The notes: generated from the sequence alone by a model not told the origin. Positions 38,286 through 50,822 are shown, counted from the first letter of the stretch. The stretch is DNA of 64,000 bases from Myxococcales bacterium (GCA_020633315.1 JACKDV010000001.1:868001-932000); one strand, 5' to 3'. Program-made: numbers and translations.

Positions 38286-38456
38286 CGCGGGCCCCCTTCC
38301 CCGCCGGCGGCGTCGCGCGCCAAAGCGAGGTCGCCGGGGCTGGGCGAGGCCGTCACGGCTCCGAACGCAGCCAGGAGGCGGGGGTCGATGAGTGGATCGC
38401 GGAGGATTCTCGGGGTCTGTCTCGTGCTCACGAGTCCAATGATGCGGTCATGTCTC

Positions 38457-38502
38457 CGGACTATCTATCGTCCAAAGTCCGCATTCGTTCTGCTAGAGTC
38501 CG
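38457..38502. promoter_or_regulatory. AGTCCG direct and inverted repeats between SDR and AraC genes
   Basis: AGTCCG occurs at 38476-38481 and 38497-38502, exactly 21 bp apart (two helical turns). The inverse, CGGACT, lies at 38457-38462. A related AGTCCA is at 38433. AraC-family dimers usually bind direct half-sites about 21 bp apart, so this is a candidate operator. It lies only a few bases upstream of the regulator's GTG, fitting autoregulation and control of the divergent SDR gene. Confidence 0.5.
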
Positions 38503-38505
38503 AAG

Positions 38506-39399
38506 GTGGTCGACCCGCTCACCGACGTCATCGCCCTGCTCCAGCCACACGCCGTGTTCTCCAAGGCGATCAGCGGGGCCGGCCGTTGGGGCGTTCGCTA
38601 TGCCGACTTCGGAGACCCGAGCTTCTGCGCGGTGCTCGAGGGAGCGTGTCGCCTCGTCGTCGACGGCGAGCGTCCGGTGACCCTGCAGGCCGGCGACTTC
38701 GTGCTCCTGCCGTCGACCCCGGGCTTCACGATGTCGGGCTTCGAGCCCGTCGAGCCGGTGCGAATCGATCCCAAGTCGATGCCCACGACGGGAGACGTGC
38801 GACACGGCACTCCCGGTGGGCGCCCCGACGTTCGCCTGCTCGGTGGCTACTTCATGTTCGACTCGGCGGATGCGGCGTTGCTCGTGTCGCTGATGCCGAC
38901 GCTGGTGCACGTGCGGGGCGTGGAGCGGCTCTCGACGCTGGTGCACCTGGTGGGCGAGGAATGTGCCACCGAGCGCTCCGGACGCGAGCTCGTGCTGCAG
39001 CGCCTGGTGGAGCTGCTGCTAATCGAGGCGCTGCGCTCGACCGCGGGCGACGACTCCCCGCCCGGGCTCCTGCGCGGGCTCTCCGACGCCCAGCTCGCGC
39101 CCGCGATCCGCCGGATGCACGCCGAGCCCTCGCGCTCGTGGACGGTGGCCCAGCTGGCCAAGATCGCCGCGCTGTCCCGCTCGACCTTCTTCGAGCGCTT
39201 CACCCGTACGCTCGGCGTTCGCCCGATGGAGTACCTGCTCGGCTGGCGCATGGCGATCGCCCGCGATCTCCTGCGTCGCTCCGACCTCCGCATCGCCGAG
39301 GTGGCCGAGCGCGTCGGCTACAGCACGGCCAGCACCTTCAGCACCGCCTTCACCCGCCACACCGGGCAGCCCCCGAGCCACTACGCCCGCGCGAGCTGA
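38506..39399 (+). CDS. AraC family transcriptional regulator with cupin domain
   Basis: 297 residues from GTG 38506. The N-terminal half is a cupin-type sensor (VLEGACRLVVDGERPVTLQA, GDFVLLPS). The C-terminal ~100 residues hold two helix-turn-helix motifs: WTVAQLAKIAALSRSTFFER and LRIAEVAERVGYSTASTFST, ending in RHTGQPPSHYAR. Regulators of this type often control a divergent SDR or oxidoreductase gene, as here. The inducer is unknown. Confidence 0.94.
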   Translation: MVDPLTDVIALLQPHAVFSKAISGAGRWGVRYADFGDPSFCAVLEGACRLVVDGERPVTLQAGDFVLLPSTPGFTMSGFEPVEPVRIDPKSMPTTGDVRHGTPGGRPDVRLLGGYFMFDSADAALLVSLMPTLVHVRGVERLSTLVHLVGEECATERSGRELVLQRLVELLLIEALRSTAGDDSPPGLLRGLSDAQLAPAIRRMHAEPSRSWTVAQLAKIAALSRSTFFERFTRTLGVRPMEYLLGWRMAIARDLLRRSDLRIAEVAERVGYSTASTFSTAFTRHTGQPPSHYARAS

Positions 39400-39572
39400 T
39401 GCTCGTCAGTCCACCAGGGCCACGTCGTCCACGATGAGGGCGCGGCCGTCAGCGGGCGTCGCCGACCCTCAGCGGGGATCGGGTAGGAGCCGGGCTCCAC
39501 CCCCGACCAGCCGGCGGCCAGGGGCGGCGGGCCGACCGTAGGCCGCGACGAGCTCGCTGCGCGTGCCGTCCC

Positions 39573-42395
<2,823 letters not shown>

Positions 42396-42401
42396 GGGCT
42401 C

Positions 42402-43364
42402 CTAGCGTCGTCGGGGGCGGATGCGCGTGGACTGGCCGACGGTCAGGTTGGTGGGCGTACGCTTGACGATGACCTTCGGATCGCCCGGGTCGTCGAACTT
42501 GAGGTACCACAGCGAGTCGGCGTCGCTGGTGTCGAAGGTGATCGTGTCGCCCGGCTCCTTGGCGGTCTGGCGGGTCTTGCTCTCGACGCCGAGCCAGTAG
42601 CCCGAGATCGAGGTCTTGCTGCTGTTGTCGTTGATCAGCGTCACGGACTCGCTCGTGTCGGGGGTGATGGTGGCGGGCGCGGCCTGGGGAATGCCGTCGG
42701 AGTCGACGGCCACCGAGGCCGTGCTCGCGGTGGTGTCGCTGACCGGGATGGTGACCGCGATGCCGGTTCCGGTCAGCGTCAGCGTACCCGAGCCCGAGCC
42801 CAGCTGGATCGTCTGGGGGCTGGTGTCGTTGCCCGGCAGGGTGCCCGCCATCTGCCCCGACGGGCTCCAGCTCCAGCTCAGGTCGACCCCCGTCTGGTTG
42901 GTGATGCTCACCGAGTAGCTGGTGGAGGTGTAGAGGTAGTCCCGGGGGGCGAGGCTCGCGTCCTCCCTGACCTCGATCGCGCCATAGCACAGGGTGATCT
43001 GGTCGCCCTGCGGCGACGTCGTGCCCCCGACCGTCGTGATGACGCCGATCTGATCGCCGATGGGGTGGCCATTGCCGTCGAAGCCCGCGAAGTCCTGGTA
43101 GACCCCGATCGTGGCCACGTCGTCGTCGACGGCCACGAACAGCTGGCTGCTCGATGGCTCGCTCGCATCGTACGGGGCGAGCTGGCCGCTGGTCTCGTAG
43201 GAGATCACGTTGCCGCTGCCGTCGAAGGCGACGATCGCAGGGTCGCTCACCGACGTGGTGGTGTCGGTGCTCCGCGCGACTACGTAGCACCGATCGCAGT
43301 CGGCATTGCTGACGGTGAAGGTGCCTTCCGTGAGGTCGAAGGTGATGTTGGGATTGGCTGCCAT
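42402..43364 (-). CDS. Beta-rich protein of unknown function, upstream of the kinase
   Basis: 320 residues from ATG 43364, without a signal peptide or membrane segment. It is rich in Thr, Ser, Asp and Gly and appears as a chain of beta-sandwich-like units (ITFDLTEGTFTVSNADCDR, SYSVSITNQTGVDLSWSWS, TLTLTGTGIAVTIPV). A lone CDRC motif sits near residue 25. It ends in a basic tail (TRIRPRRR). The kinase gene follows after 6 bp. It could be a kinase partner or an exported structural protein; I do not recognise a family. Confidence 0.75.
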   Translation of the reverse strand: MAANPNITFDLTEGTFTVSNADCDRCYVVARSTDTTTSVSDPAIVAFDGSGNVISYETSGQLAPYDASEPSSSQLFVAVDDDVATIGVYQDFAGFDGNGHPIGDQIGVITTVGGTTSPQGDQITLCYGAIEVREDASLAPRDYLYTSTSYSVSITNQTGVDLSWSWSPSGQMAGTLPGNDTSPQTIQLGSGSGTLTLTGTGIAVTIPVSDTTASTASVAVDSDGIPQAAPATITPDTSESVTLINDNSSKTSISGYWLGVESKTRQTAKEPGDTITFDTSDADSLWYLKFDDPGDPKVIVKRTPTNLTVGQSTRIRPRRR

Positions 43365-43638
43365 GGCTCGCTCTCGTCGAGGGGTCGTGGGCGGTGGTCG
43401 GAGTCGGGAGTGGATCGATCACAGAATATCCGTCCGAGGCGCCATAGACCGATCCCAGTCGCCCTACGACGCACGAGGATCGCTCGAGCACGGGCTGTCT
43501 CCCCGCCGAATCGTGGGATCCGCGCAGCGACGGGCCCCTCGAGGTCCGTCGCCAAGTGGTCGGTCCTTGGCGCTCATCGTCCTGTCCGAGCCCGAGAATC
43601 CGGTTCACACCCACCATGCAACGCACTGGAGGCTCGCG

Positions 43639-46600
43639 ATGAATCGGAACGTCTACTCATTCCCCGGCGACACATCCTACGTCATCCTCCCGCGCGCTCC
43701 CGTCTCCGACCAGGGGCTCACCCTCGAGCTGTGGGTCCGTCGCCGCGGCGACGCCCCCCTGCAGTGCATCCTCGAGCTCATGGGCGAGGACGGCGATCGC
43801 CTGGCAATAGAGTCCGACGAGGACCCCGCCGACCTGGTGCTGGTGCGCGGCCAGGGTGAGCCGCAGCGGATTCCCCTGCCCGGGGCGCTCCCGGCCGATC
43901 GCTGGACCCTGGTGCGCCTCCGCGTGGAGGCCGACGGCTCGTGCGAGCTGAGCACCGACGAGGGATGGGAGGTGGCCACCGGCCAGGTCGCCGCGCTCCC
44001 GGCCGGGGGCTACTCCTGCCGGCTGGGCTCGGGCCGCTCCGCGGGGTCGTTCGATGGCTACCTGGCCGACCTGTGCATCGGCTTCGCGCCCGTGCTCGAG
44101 CGAGCCACCGCCTGGGGCTTCTTTGCGTTCGACGAGCTGCGCGGGCGCCAGGTGTGGGGCGAGCAGTACGGGCAGCCGCACCGGCTCTTGGGCGACTCGA
44201 TCGGCGTGGCGGTGGTGTCGATGCCCGCCCCCTGCCCGGGGCGCCCCGACGTGCTGCACCTCGATCGCGACGCCCGGGTCGACCTCGCCCCGCTGCGCTC
44301 GCTGAAGGGGGCCCTCACCCTGGAGGCCTGGGTGCGCCTCGACGACCTGCAGGGGCGCCACAAGCTGCTCCGCGTGGGCGATGGCACCCGCGGCGGGGCC
44401 ATCCGCCTGGTGGCCAAGGGCAGCGACCTCGCCCTCACCTTCTGGATGAGCGGCAACGGGGGCGACCTGTGCCTCGCGCCCGGGGTCCTGCACGCCGGGC
44501 GCTGGACCCACGTGACCGCCACCCTCGATCTCCACGGTGCCAGCACCCTGTACGTGCGCGGCGAGCCGGTGGCCACGGGCGCTCCGCCCGAGGGCTGGTC
44601 GGAGCTGGGGCTGGTCGGCCTGACCAAGTTCGAATTCGGCGCGGTGCGGAGCAAGCTGCGGCAGGCCGAGGTCGACGGCACCCTCACTCGCCAGCACTGC
44701 GGTCTCGGCCTGCGCACCCTGCTGCGCGCCGAGAACATCGACAGCGTGTGCATGGGCGAGGACCTGCAGGGGCAGCTCGCCGAGGTGTGCCTGTGGACCA
44801 AGCTCCGCGTGGCCAGTGCGATCGCCCAGAGGTGGAGCTGGCGGCGGCGCGGCACCGAGGACCGCCTGGCGGCCTGCTACCGCCTCGACCGCCTCGACGG
44901 TCAGCGCGTGGAGGACAACACCCCCCACCGCGCCGACGCGCTGCTGGTGGGCACGGGGGAGATCGTGAGCACCACGGGGCTGCCCAGCCTGGTCCCGACG
45001 CGTGGCGAGGGCACGGTGCAGACGCGCACCCGCGGCTCGCTGATGCTCGAGTGGCTGCCCCTGGCCCCGCTGCAGGACTACTGGCGCGACCGCCTGGGCG
45101 ACGAGGCCACCGACGTGCTCGTCGCCAAGGAGATCCACCTCCGTGGTCATCGGGAGGGCGAGCGCGTGCGCTGCCGGGTGTACGAGTGCGTGCTCGAGCC
45201 GCGCAGCCACGCCGGCACGGGGATGAGCGGCAAGACCCTCGAGATCAGCGCCGACGACGAGTGCATCGCGGTCCTCGACCAGGCCGAGCAGACGCTTCTG
45301 GCCACCTGGCCCAAGGACCAGGTCCAGCGCGTGGTGGTGGGCAGCAGCGGTCGCGTGCGCCTTCGCTTCCTCACCCGCAGCCTGTCGTGCCCGAGCCTGC
45401 GCTTCCGCATCGACGACGAGGAGTTCTTCGGGGTGTGGACGCCCGTGCGGCCGGACCAGGAGCTCCAGCGCACGCTCCGGGGGCTGCGCGGGAGCGACCT
45501 GCTCGCGCCCCCCGACGGCCGCGAGTCGCCGCTGCCGAGCAACGGCGCCACCCCGGAGGACGCCGACGCGCTCGCGACCGCGCTGTCGGCCCTGGCGGGG
45601 GTGGTGGTCCGAGAGCCCACCCCGCCGACCGCCACGCCCCGCGGCGGGCTCGGCAAGCTCCGGCACTTCGTCGATGACGCCGCCGATGCCGTCGAGGAGG
45701 GGATCGACGCGGCCCAGCAGGCGATCCAGGCCGCCATCGCGGCGGCCGAGGAGGCGGCCCGGCAGGCCGAGGAGGAGGCCCGCCGGGCGATGACCGAGCT
45801 CCAGGAGCAGGTGCGCGCGGGCGGCCTGCTGCTGGAGTCCACGGTCAAGGAGGAATTGCTCGACCGGGCCGAGCGGGTCGAGCCCTTCGCGGGCGCGGCC
45901 GCGCTGGCGGCCCGCATCGACGTGGCCGACGCGCTGGCGGTGGTGGTGCCCGACTCGGGCGACCTGATGAAGGGACTGCAGATCATCGGCCAGATCGGAG
46001 CGGGTGCGGGCGCCACGGTGTGGCGCTTCGTGGTCAACACCGCCGAGGACGCCTGGGCCGGCATGACGGCCATCGTCGAGAAGGCCGGGGCGGCGATCCG
46101 CAGCGTGCTCGAGGCGCTCGCGGGCTTGTTCGGCTGGAAGAAGTTCCTCGCGGCCTCGGACTTCATCCACGACGAGATGGTCGCCTCCGCGGCGGGCCTG
46201 CGCGGCCTGTTCGCCGAGGGACAGCTGCTGCGCTCGGGCTGGGACGAGCTGGCGAGCATCATCGACGGGGCCGTGGGCACGCCCTCCGGCTCCACCAGCG
46301 GCCCGTCCCTCGACATCGACGTCTCGATCTCGACGCCGCCGGAGCTCGACTACCTCCTCGGCCAGGTCGAGCGCCTGCTGGAGAGCAACGCCCTGTCGAT
46401 CGACTTCGACATGGCCAACCTGCTCGACGTGGACATCGACATCCTCGACGAGGAGGCGATCGTCGGGGCCATCGCGAGCCTGCCCTTCGCCTCCATCATC
46501 TCCGATCCGCTGGGCGCGCCCCTCGACATCCTGGCATCCATCGCCCAGACCCTGTGGAGCCTCGCCCGCAGCGGCATCGAGGGGCTGTTCGCCGCGCTCG

Positions 46601-47403
46601 ACGGGATGGTCGACGGTCTCGTCGGGGCCGCCCAGGCCCGCATCGTGGTCCCGTGGATCACCGATCTGGTGGAGGACCTCGTGCTGAGCGTGGACGACAC
46701 GCACCGCGACCTCACCCTCCTGCGCCTGATCTCCCTGATCGCCGCGATCCCGCTGGTGCTCTCCGGCTGGGATCCCGACGACGAGATGGTGAGCTTCTCC
46801 GCCGAGCCGACCGACAACCAGCGGCGACGGACGGTGACCTACTACACGGCCACGAGCACCATCAACACGCTCCTGGTGTCCATCCGCGGGACCTTCGAGG
46901 TCAGCCGCGGGCAGCCCCTGCCCTACTCCGTGCTGTGCCTCCACGCCGGCGTGCTGATCTTCTTGTCCGACGCCAGCCGCAAGATGGCCCAGCTCGAGGA
47001 CGACGCGAAGGTCCAGGCCACCATGGCCACCACGGCCGCCCTCGACACGGCGACCTGCCTGTGGACCGCGGGCCTCGCCGCCCGGATGTACCACCTGGGC
47101 GAAGAGAGGAACCCCGAGGTCAAGCTGGAGAAGAAGAAGCGCTGCGGCGACGCGGATGCGATCTACGGCCTGGCCTCGGCCGTTTGCTACACCGCCCCCG
47201 CCCTCGCCGGTGCCATCCTCGAGCAGTCCAACAACCCGACCTCCACCATCTACTGGGTGTCGAACACCCTGCTCCGCTCGCTGCAGATGGTCAACTACAA
47301 GGCCGGCAAGACCATCCCCGCCGGGGTGACCGCCGGCAACATGCTCGGCTTCGTGATCATCGGGCTCGACCTCGGCTTCATGATCGACGGGCTCTTGCAC
47401 TGA
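43639..47403 (+). CDS. 1254-residue LamG-domain protein with coiled coil
   Basis: Start at ATG 43639, eight bases after a GGAGG site. The N-terminal part has two LamG/concanavalin-like domains (residues ~10-185 and ~200-400): VYSFPGDTSYVILP with LTLELWVRRRGD, then VLHLDRDARVDLAP with LTLEAWVRLDD and the GRWTHVTATL strand. A middle beta region follows. At about residues 680-770 an Ala/Glu-rich coiled coil is seen (AAQQAIQAAIAAAEEAARQA). The final ~450 residues are helical with several hydrophobic stretches. No signal peptide is visible. The large size without an export signal recalls proteins delivered by specialised secretion, but that is a guess. It is divergent from the kinase operon across 274 bp with no other feature seen. 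Confidence 0.8.
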   Translation: MNRNVYSFPGDTSYVILPRAPVSDQGLTLELWVRRRGDAPLQCILELMGEDGDRLAIESDEDPADLVLVRGQGEPQRIPLPGALPADRWTLVRLRVEADGSCELSTDEGWEVATGQVAALPAGGYSCRLGSGRSAGSFDGYLADLCIGFAPVLERATAWGFFAFDELRGRQVWGEQYGQPHRLLGDSIGVAVVSMPAPCPGRPDVLHLDRDARVDLAPLRSLKGALTLEAWVRLDDLQGRHKLLRVGDGTRGGAIRLVAKGSDLALTFWMSGNGGDLCLAPGVLHAGRWTHVTATLDLHGASTLYVRGEPVATGAPPEGWSELGLVGLTKFEFGAVRSKLRQAEVDGTLTRQHCGLGLRTLLRAENIDSVCMGEDLQGQLAEVCLWTKLRVASAIAQRWSWRRRGTEDRLAACYRLDRLDGQRVEDNTPHRADALLVGTGEIVSTTGLPSLVPTRGEGTVQTRTRGSLMLEWLPLAPLQDYWRDRLGDEATDVLVAKEIHLRGHREGERVRCRVYECVLEPRSHAGTGMSGKTLEISADDECIAVLDQAEQTLLATWPKDQVQRVVVGSSGRVRLRFLTRSLSCPSLRFRIDDEEFFGVWTPVRPDQELQRTLRGLRGSDLLAPPDGRESPLPSNGATPEDADALATALSALAGVVVREPTPPTATPRGGLGKLRHFVDDAADAVEEGIDAAQQAIQAAIAAAEEAARQAEEEARRAMTELQEQVRAGGLLLESTVKEELLDRAERVEPFAGAAALAARIDVADALAVVVPDSGDLMKGLQIIGQIGAGAGATVWRFVVNTAEDAWAGMTAIVEKAGAAIRSVLEALAGLFGWKKFLAASDFIHDEMVASAAGLRGLFAEGQLLRSGWDELASIIDGAVGTPSGSTSGPSLDIDVSISTPPELDYLLGQVERLLESNALSIDFDMANLLDVDIDILDEEAIVGAIASLPFASIISDPLGAPLDILASIAQTLWSLARSGIEGLFAALDGMVDGLVGAAQARIVVPWITDLVEDLVLSVDDTHRDLTLLRLISLIAAIPLVLSGWDPDDEMVSFSAEPTDNQRRRTVTYYTATSTINTLLVSIRGTFEVSRGQPLPYSVLCLHAGVLIFLSDASRKMAQLEDDAKVQATMATTAALDTATCLWTAGLAARMYHLGEERNPEVKLEKKKRCGDADAIYGLASAVCYTAPALAGAILEQSNNPTSTIYWVSNTLLRSLQMVNYKAGKTIPAGVTAGNMLGFVIIGLDLGFMIDGLLH

Positions 47404-47549
47404 CTGCAGCCGCGCGCGTCGGCGAGCACGGGCTCGGGCCGCGCGGCGGGGGAACGCGGCGCCGGGAGGACGGCGCGCCGCGGCGCGAGGACGAGGCCAG
47501 GGGCGCCTCGGTTGACCCGACGGTCGCCGAGGCGCTCCAATGGTCCTCG

Positions 47550-48356
47550 ATGACCGCATTCGACCTCTCCCAGGCCCCGGACGTCGCCGAGGTCCCGCAG
47601 CAGGCGGACCTGAGCGAGCACCGCCTCGCCATCCTGCGCCAAGCCGCGGGCGAGCTCGGCCTGGTCGAGCCCCACACCGCCGGGATCACCATCCCTCCCT
47701 CCACCGTCACCAAGAAGGGCGCGGACCGGCTGCTCGAGTACACGATGGTGGCCTTCGGCACCGACGTCAACGGCTGGCTGGGCTCGTTCAACGCGCTGAT
47801 CGCCAAGGACCACAAGCACACCACCTGGTGCGGCATCTTTGCCCTGTGGGCGGTCAAGACCGGGGCCGCGGTGATCGCCAAGGACTACGCGGGCGCGCTG
47901 GCCCTGGCCATGTCCAACCCGCGGCTGGCCTTCCTGGCCGAGTCGTTCTTCGACTTCTACGAGCCCGACTACACCGACGGCGATCGCTGGAGCACCTACA
48001 AGGACCTCGAGTGGCGGGCCGGCCCGGGCATCACCTTCCCCACCGGCCAGGGCCCGCAGCGCCACGCGAAGGCCCCCCAGGCGCTCAGCCGCTGGACCTC
48101 GCGGGGCGAGCGGCCTCCCATCAAGCCGGGCGACATCGGCTACGTGAACATCCCCCTGGCCAACCCGCCCCCGGGCAGCGACGGCTTCTCGCACCACCAC
48201 TTCCTCGTGGAGAAGATCCACCGCGTGGGCAACCAGGTCGTCTACTACACGATCGAGGGCAACTTCCACGACCAGCAGGTGCTGCGCTGGAAGCGGAGCC
48301 CCGGCGCGATCGAGGACATCCACGCGTTCTACGACATCGACACCCTCGCGCAGTGA
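47550..48356 (+). CDS. CHAP/NlpC-P60-like cysteine amidase
   Basis: 268 residues from ATG 47550. The catalytic Cys is in HTTWCGIFALWAVKTGAA and the His in DGFSHHHFLVEKI, followed by VYYTIEGNF, the usual order of CHAP/papain-like peptidoglycan amidases; GDIGYVN before the His strand is also typical. No signal peptide. It lies 146 bp after the LamG gene on the same strand, so the two may be functionally linked, for instance as a wall-degrading enzyme and a carrier. The substrate is unproven. Confidence 0.8.
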   Translation: MTAFDLSQAPDVAEVPQQADLSEHRLAILRQAAGELGLVEPHTAGITIPPSTVTKKGADRLLEYTMVAFGTDVNGWLGSFNALIAKDHKHTTWCGIFALWAVKTGAAVIAKDYAGALALAMSNPRLAFLAESFFDFYEPDYTDGDRWSTYKDLEWRAGPGITFPTGQGPQRHAKAPQALSRWTSRGERPPIKPGDIGYVNIPLANPPPGSDGFSHHHFLVEKIHRVGNQVVYYTIEGNFHDQQVLRWKRSPGAIEDIHAFYDIDTLAQ

Positions 48357-48374
48357 TCGCGGGGGCGCCCTCCC

Positions 48375-49022
48375 CTACCCGGCCGCGCGATCGGGGTGCG
48401 CGGCCTGGAAGGCCGGCAGCTCGGCGCAGGCCCGGTCCGCGCGCAGCAGGGTGGGCAGGGGCCCGAGCTCCACGCCCCAGCGGCGGGCATTGAACAGCTG
48501 CGGCACCAGGTAGAGGTCGGCCAGGGTGACGGCGTCGCCGAGCAGGTAGGTGCCGGCACGATCGCGAGCCAGCGCCTCCAGGGCGCCCAGGCCCTTGGCG
48601 ATGTAGCGCCGCGCCCACGCCCCGGCGTCGCCGCCCAGCGACTCCACGTGGGCGAGCACCCGGTTGTTCTGCAGCGGCTGGGTGCCCGCGTTGATCGCCT
48701 CGACCATCTCGCGCACCTGGGCCCGCGCCAGGGGATCGGCGGGCAGGAGCCGCGGCTGCGGCTCGAGCTCTTCGAGGTACTCGAGGATCGCCACCGACTG
48801 CCCCACGCGATGGGTGCCCCGCGCGTCGCTCCACTCGAGCACGGGGACCTGGCGCATGGGGTTGACCTGGGCGTAGGCCGGCGCGTCCTGCTCGCGCGCC
48901 TCGGGCGAGATGTCGACGCGCACGCGCTCGACCGCGAGGCCCTTGAGGCCCAGGGCGATGCGGACCCGCCAGGCGCTGGAGCTGAGGGGATAGTCGTACA
49001 AGCGCAGGGGGCTCGGGCTCAT
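48375..49022 (-). CDS. maiA: Maleylacetoacetate isomerase / zeta-class glutathione S-transferase
   Basis: 215 residues from ATG 49022 (a GTG at 49034 is possible). The zeta-class signature is LYDYPLSSSAWRVRIALGLK, with the active-site SSS-x-x-xR; then QVNPMRQVPVLEW and QSVAILEYLEE for glutathione binding, and the C-terminal ADLYLVPQLFNARRWG. The enzyme isomerises maleylacetoacetate to fumarylacetoacetate in tyrosine breakdown. The neighbouring hydrolase genes are absent, so a general GST role is possible. Confidence 0.88.
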   Translation of the reverse strand: MSPSPLRLYDYPLSSSAWRVRIALGLKGLAVERVRVDISPEAREQDAPAYAQVNPMRQVPVLEWSDARGTHRVGQSVAILEYLEELEPQPRLLPADPLARAQVREMVEAINAGTQPLQNNRVLAHVESLGGDAGAWARRYIAKGLGALEALARDRAGTYLLGDAVTLADLYLVPQLFNARRWGVELGPLPTLLRADRACAELPAFQAAHPDRAAG

Positions 49023-49090
49023 GGGCGCGCGCACGCTACCACGGCGGGAGCTGCCGCACGGGCGGGTCGCTTCGGGGCGCCACCCTGCTC

Positions 49091-49273
49091 GTGGCCAACA
49101 CCAGCGGTGCGCCGGCCGTGACGGCGCTGACCCTGGCCACCGGCATGACCAGCGTGATCGCCAACCCCATGCTCGACGGCGGCTGCTACGTGACGGGCCT
49201 GCGCTACGAGGCGGGGGGCAACCTGCTGATGAAGGTCTCGGGGGCCAACATCGACTACGTGGCGGTGCCCTAG
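49091..49273 (+). CDS. Orphan 60-residue ORF, possible gene remnant
   Basis: The frame from GTG 49091 has almost 100 percent G or C at third positions and reads as a protein C-terminus: LTLATGMTSVIANPMLDGG and YEAGGNLLMKVSG. There is no signal peptide, domain or ribosome-binding site. It is wedged between the isomerase start (divergent) and modC (convergent). Its TAG overlaps the modC stop within a shared CTAG. It may be the surviving end of a longer gene or a true small protein. Confidence 0.4.
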   Translation: MANTSGAPAVTALTLATGMTSVIANPMLDGGCYVTGLRYEAGGNLLMKVSGANIDYVAVP

Positions 49274-50016
49274 GCCGACGGCGGCTCGTCGCCCGCGGCC
49301 ACCAGCCGCGGATCGAACAGCTCGGCCACGAACTCGCTGGCCGGGCTGCGGGCGAGCTGCTGGGCCGTGCCCTGCTGGGTGACCCGACCCGCCTCGATCA
49401 CCACCACCCGCGCGCCCAGGCCCAGGATGTCGCGCAGGTCGTGGCTGACCACCAGCGCGGGGCGAGCGATGCGGCGCAGGTGCTCGCGCAGGAACTCCCG
49501 GGTGCGACGGCGCTGGCCCACGTCGAGGGCGGACAGCGGCTCGTCGAGCAGCAGCCCGGCGGGCTCGGGGGCCAGGGCGCGGGCCAGGGCCACCCGCTGG
49601 CGCTGGCCTCCGCTGAGCTGGTGGGGGCGATGGGCGGCCAGGGCCTCCGCGTCCACCCGCCGCAGCGCCTCGAGGGCGCGGGCCCGGGCGCTCGGCCCTC
49701 GCCCGCAGCCGAAGGCCACGTTGTCGAGCGCGCTCAGGTGGGGGAACAGGCCGAGCCCCTGCGGGACGTAGCCGATGCGGCGCGCGTCGGGGGACAGGCG
49801 CAGGTCCCGGACGCTGTCGAGCAGCACCCGGCCGCCCAGGCGCAGGCAGCCCTCCAGGCCGGCCTCGGCCCCGGCCAGGGCACGCAGCACCGTGGTCTTG
49901 CCTGCACCGTTGGGGCCGACCAGGAGCGTGGGCCCGCCGTCGGCCTCGAAGGCTACGTCGACCCGAAGGTCGCCCAGGCGTCCGCGCAGCTCCACCTGCC
50001 AGCCCGCGTCGCTCAA
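49270..50016 (-). CDS. modC: Molybdate-type ABC transporter ATPase
   Basis: 248 residues from TTG 50016, whose TTGA overlaps the modB stop. Walker A is GPNGAGKTT, Q-loop YVPQGLGLFPHLSA, signature LSGGQRQRVALARAL, Walker B GLLLDEPLSALD, H-loop VVSHDLRD. The C-terminal regulatory (TOBE) domain of long ModC proteins is missing; ModC is usually ~350 residues. It is last in the regulator-modA-modB-modC operon. Substrate: molybdate or another oxyanion such as tungstate. Confidence 0.9.
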   Translation of the reverse strand: MSDAGWQVELRGRLGDLRVDVAFEADGGPTLLVGPNGAGKTTVLRALAGAEAGLEGCLRLGGRVLLDSVRDLRLSPDARRIGYVPQGLGLFPHLSALDNVAFGCGRGPSARARALEALRRVDAEALAAHRPHQLSGGQRQRVALARALAPEPAGLLLDEPLSALDVGQRRRTREFLREHLRRIARPALVVSHDLRDILGLGARVVVIEAGRVTQQGTAQQLARSPASEFVAELFDPRLVAAGDEPPSA

Positions 50017-50822
50017 TGCCCCCCCTCCCCTGGCGCGGGCGGGGCCAGCCAGCGCTGGGCTCCGCGGGCCAGCAGCAGCGTGGTGAAGGCCACCACGGCC
50101 AGCACCAGGGCGATGGCCGTGGCCACCCGCAGGTCGGCCTCGAGCGCGGCGTAGATGGCCAGGGGCATGGTCTGGGTGCGGCCGGGGAAGCTCCCCGCGA
50201 ACAGCAGCGTGGCCCCGAACTCACCCACCGCACGCGCCCAGCACAGCGCCGCCCCGTTGACGAGCGCGGGCAGGCCCAGCGGGACGGCCACGCGCAGGAA
50301 GGCGCGACGCGGCGAGGCGCCCAGGGTGCGGGCCACCAGCAGCAGCTCGGGATCCACCGCGCGCAGGCCCGCGGTGGCCGAGCGCAGGTAGAAGGGAGCG
50401 GCCACCACCACCTGGGCCACGATCACCGCGGCCGGGGTGAAGGGCAGGTCCACGCCCAGGCCCCCCAGCAGGCCCCGCTGCCCGAACACCAGCAGGAGCG
50501 CGATGCCCATGACCGCGGGGGGGATCACGATGGGCAGCTCCACCGCGGTCTCGATCGCCCGGGCCCAGGGCCCGCGGGCGCGGGCGAGCATCCAGGCCAG
50601 CGGGGTGCCGGCGACGACGACCACGAGCAGGCTGATCGCGCTGGTCCAGGCGGTGAGGCCCAGGGCGGGCAGCACCAGCGGGTGATGCAGCGCGGCCCAC
50701 AGCTCCCCCGGCGAGCTGGCCAGGCCGAGCGCCGCGATGGGCAGCAGCAGGAACACCAGCAGCCCCAGCCCCAGGACGAGCCCGGGGCCTCCCAGCCGCG
50801 AGCGCAGGACCGGCTCGCTCAC
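50013..50822 (-). CDS. modB: Molybdate-type ABC transporter permease
   Basis: 269 residues from GTG 50822, overlapping the modA stop by GTGA. Six hydrophobic segments are seen. The EAA-like cytoplasmic loop is ELLLVARTLGASPRRAFLRV, followed by PLGLPALVNG and EFGATLLFAGSFPGRTQTM, the latter typical of ModB/CysT permeases. It should carry the oxyanion delivered by ModA through the inner membrane. Confidence 0.92.
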   Translation of the reverse strand: MSEPVLRSRLGGPGLVLGLGLLVFLLLPIAALGLASSPGELWAALHHPLVLPALGLTAWTSAISLLVVVVAGTPLAWMLARARGPWARAIETAVELPIVIPPAVMGIALLLVFGQRGLLGGLGVDLPFTPAAVIVAQVVVAAPFYLRSATAGLRAVDPELLLVARTLGASPRRAFLRVAVPLGLPALVNGAALCWARAVGEFGATLLFAGSFPGRTQTMPLAIYAALEADLRVATAIALVLAVVAFTTLLLARGAQRWLAPPAPGEGGH

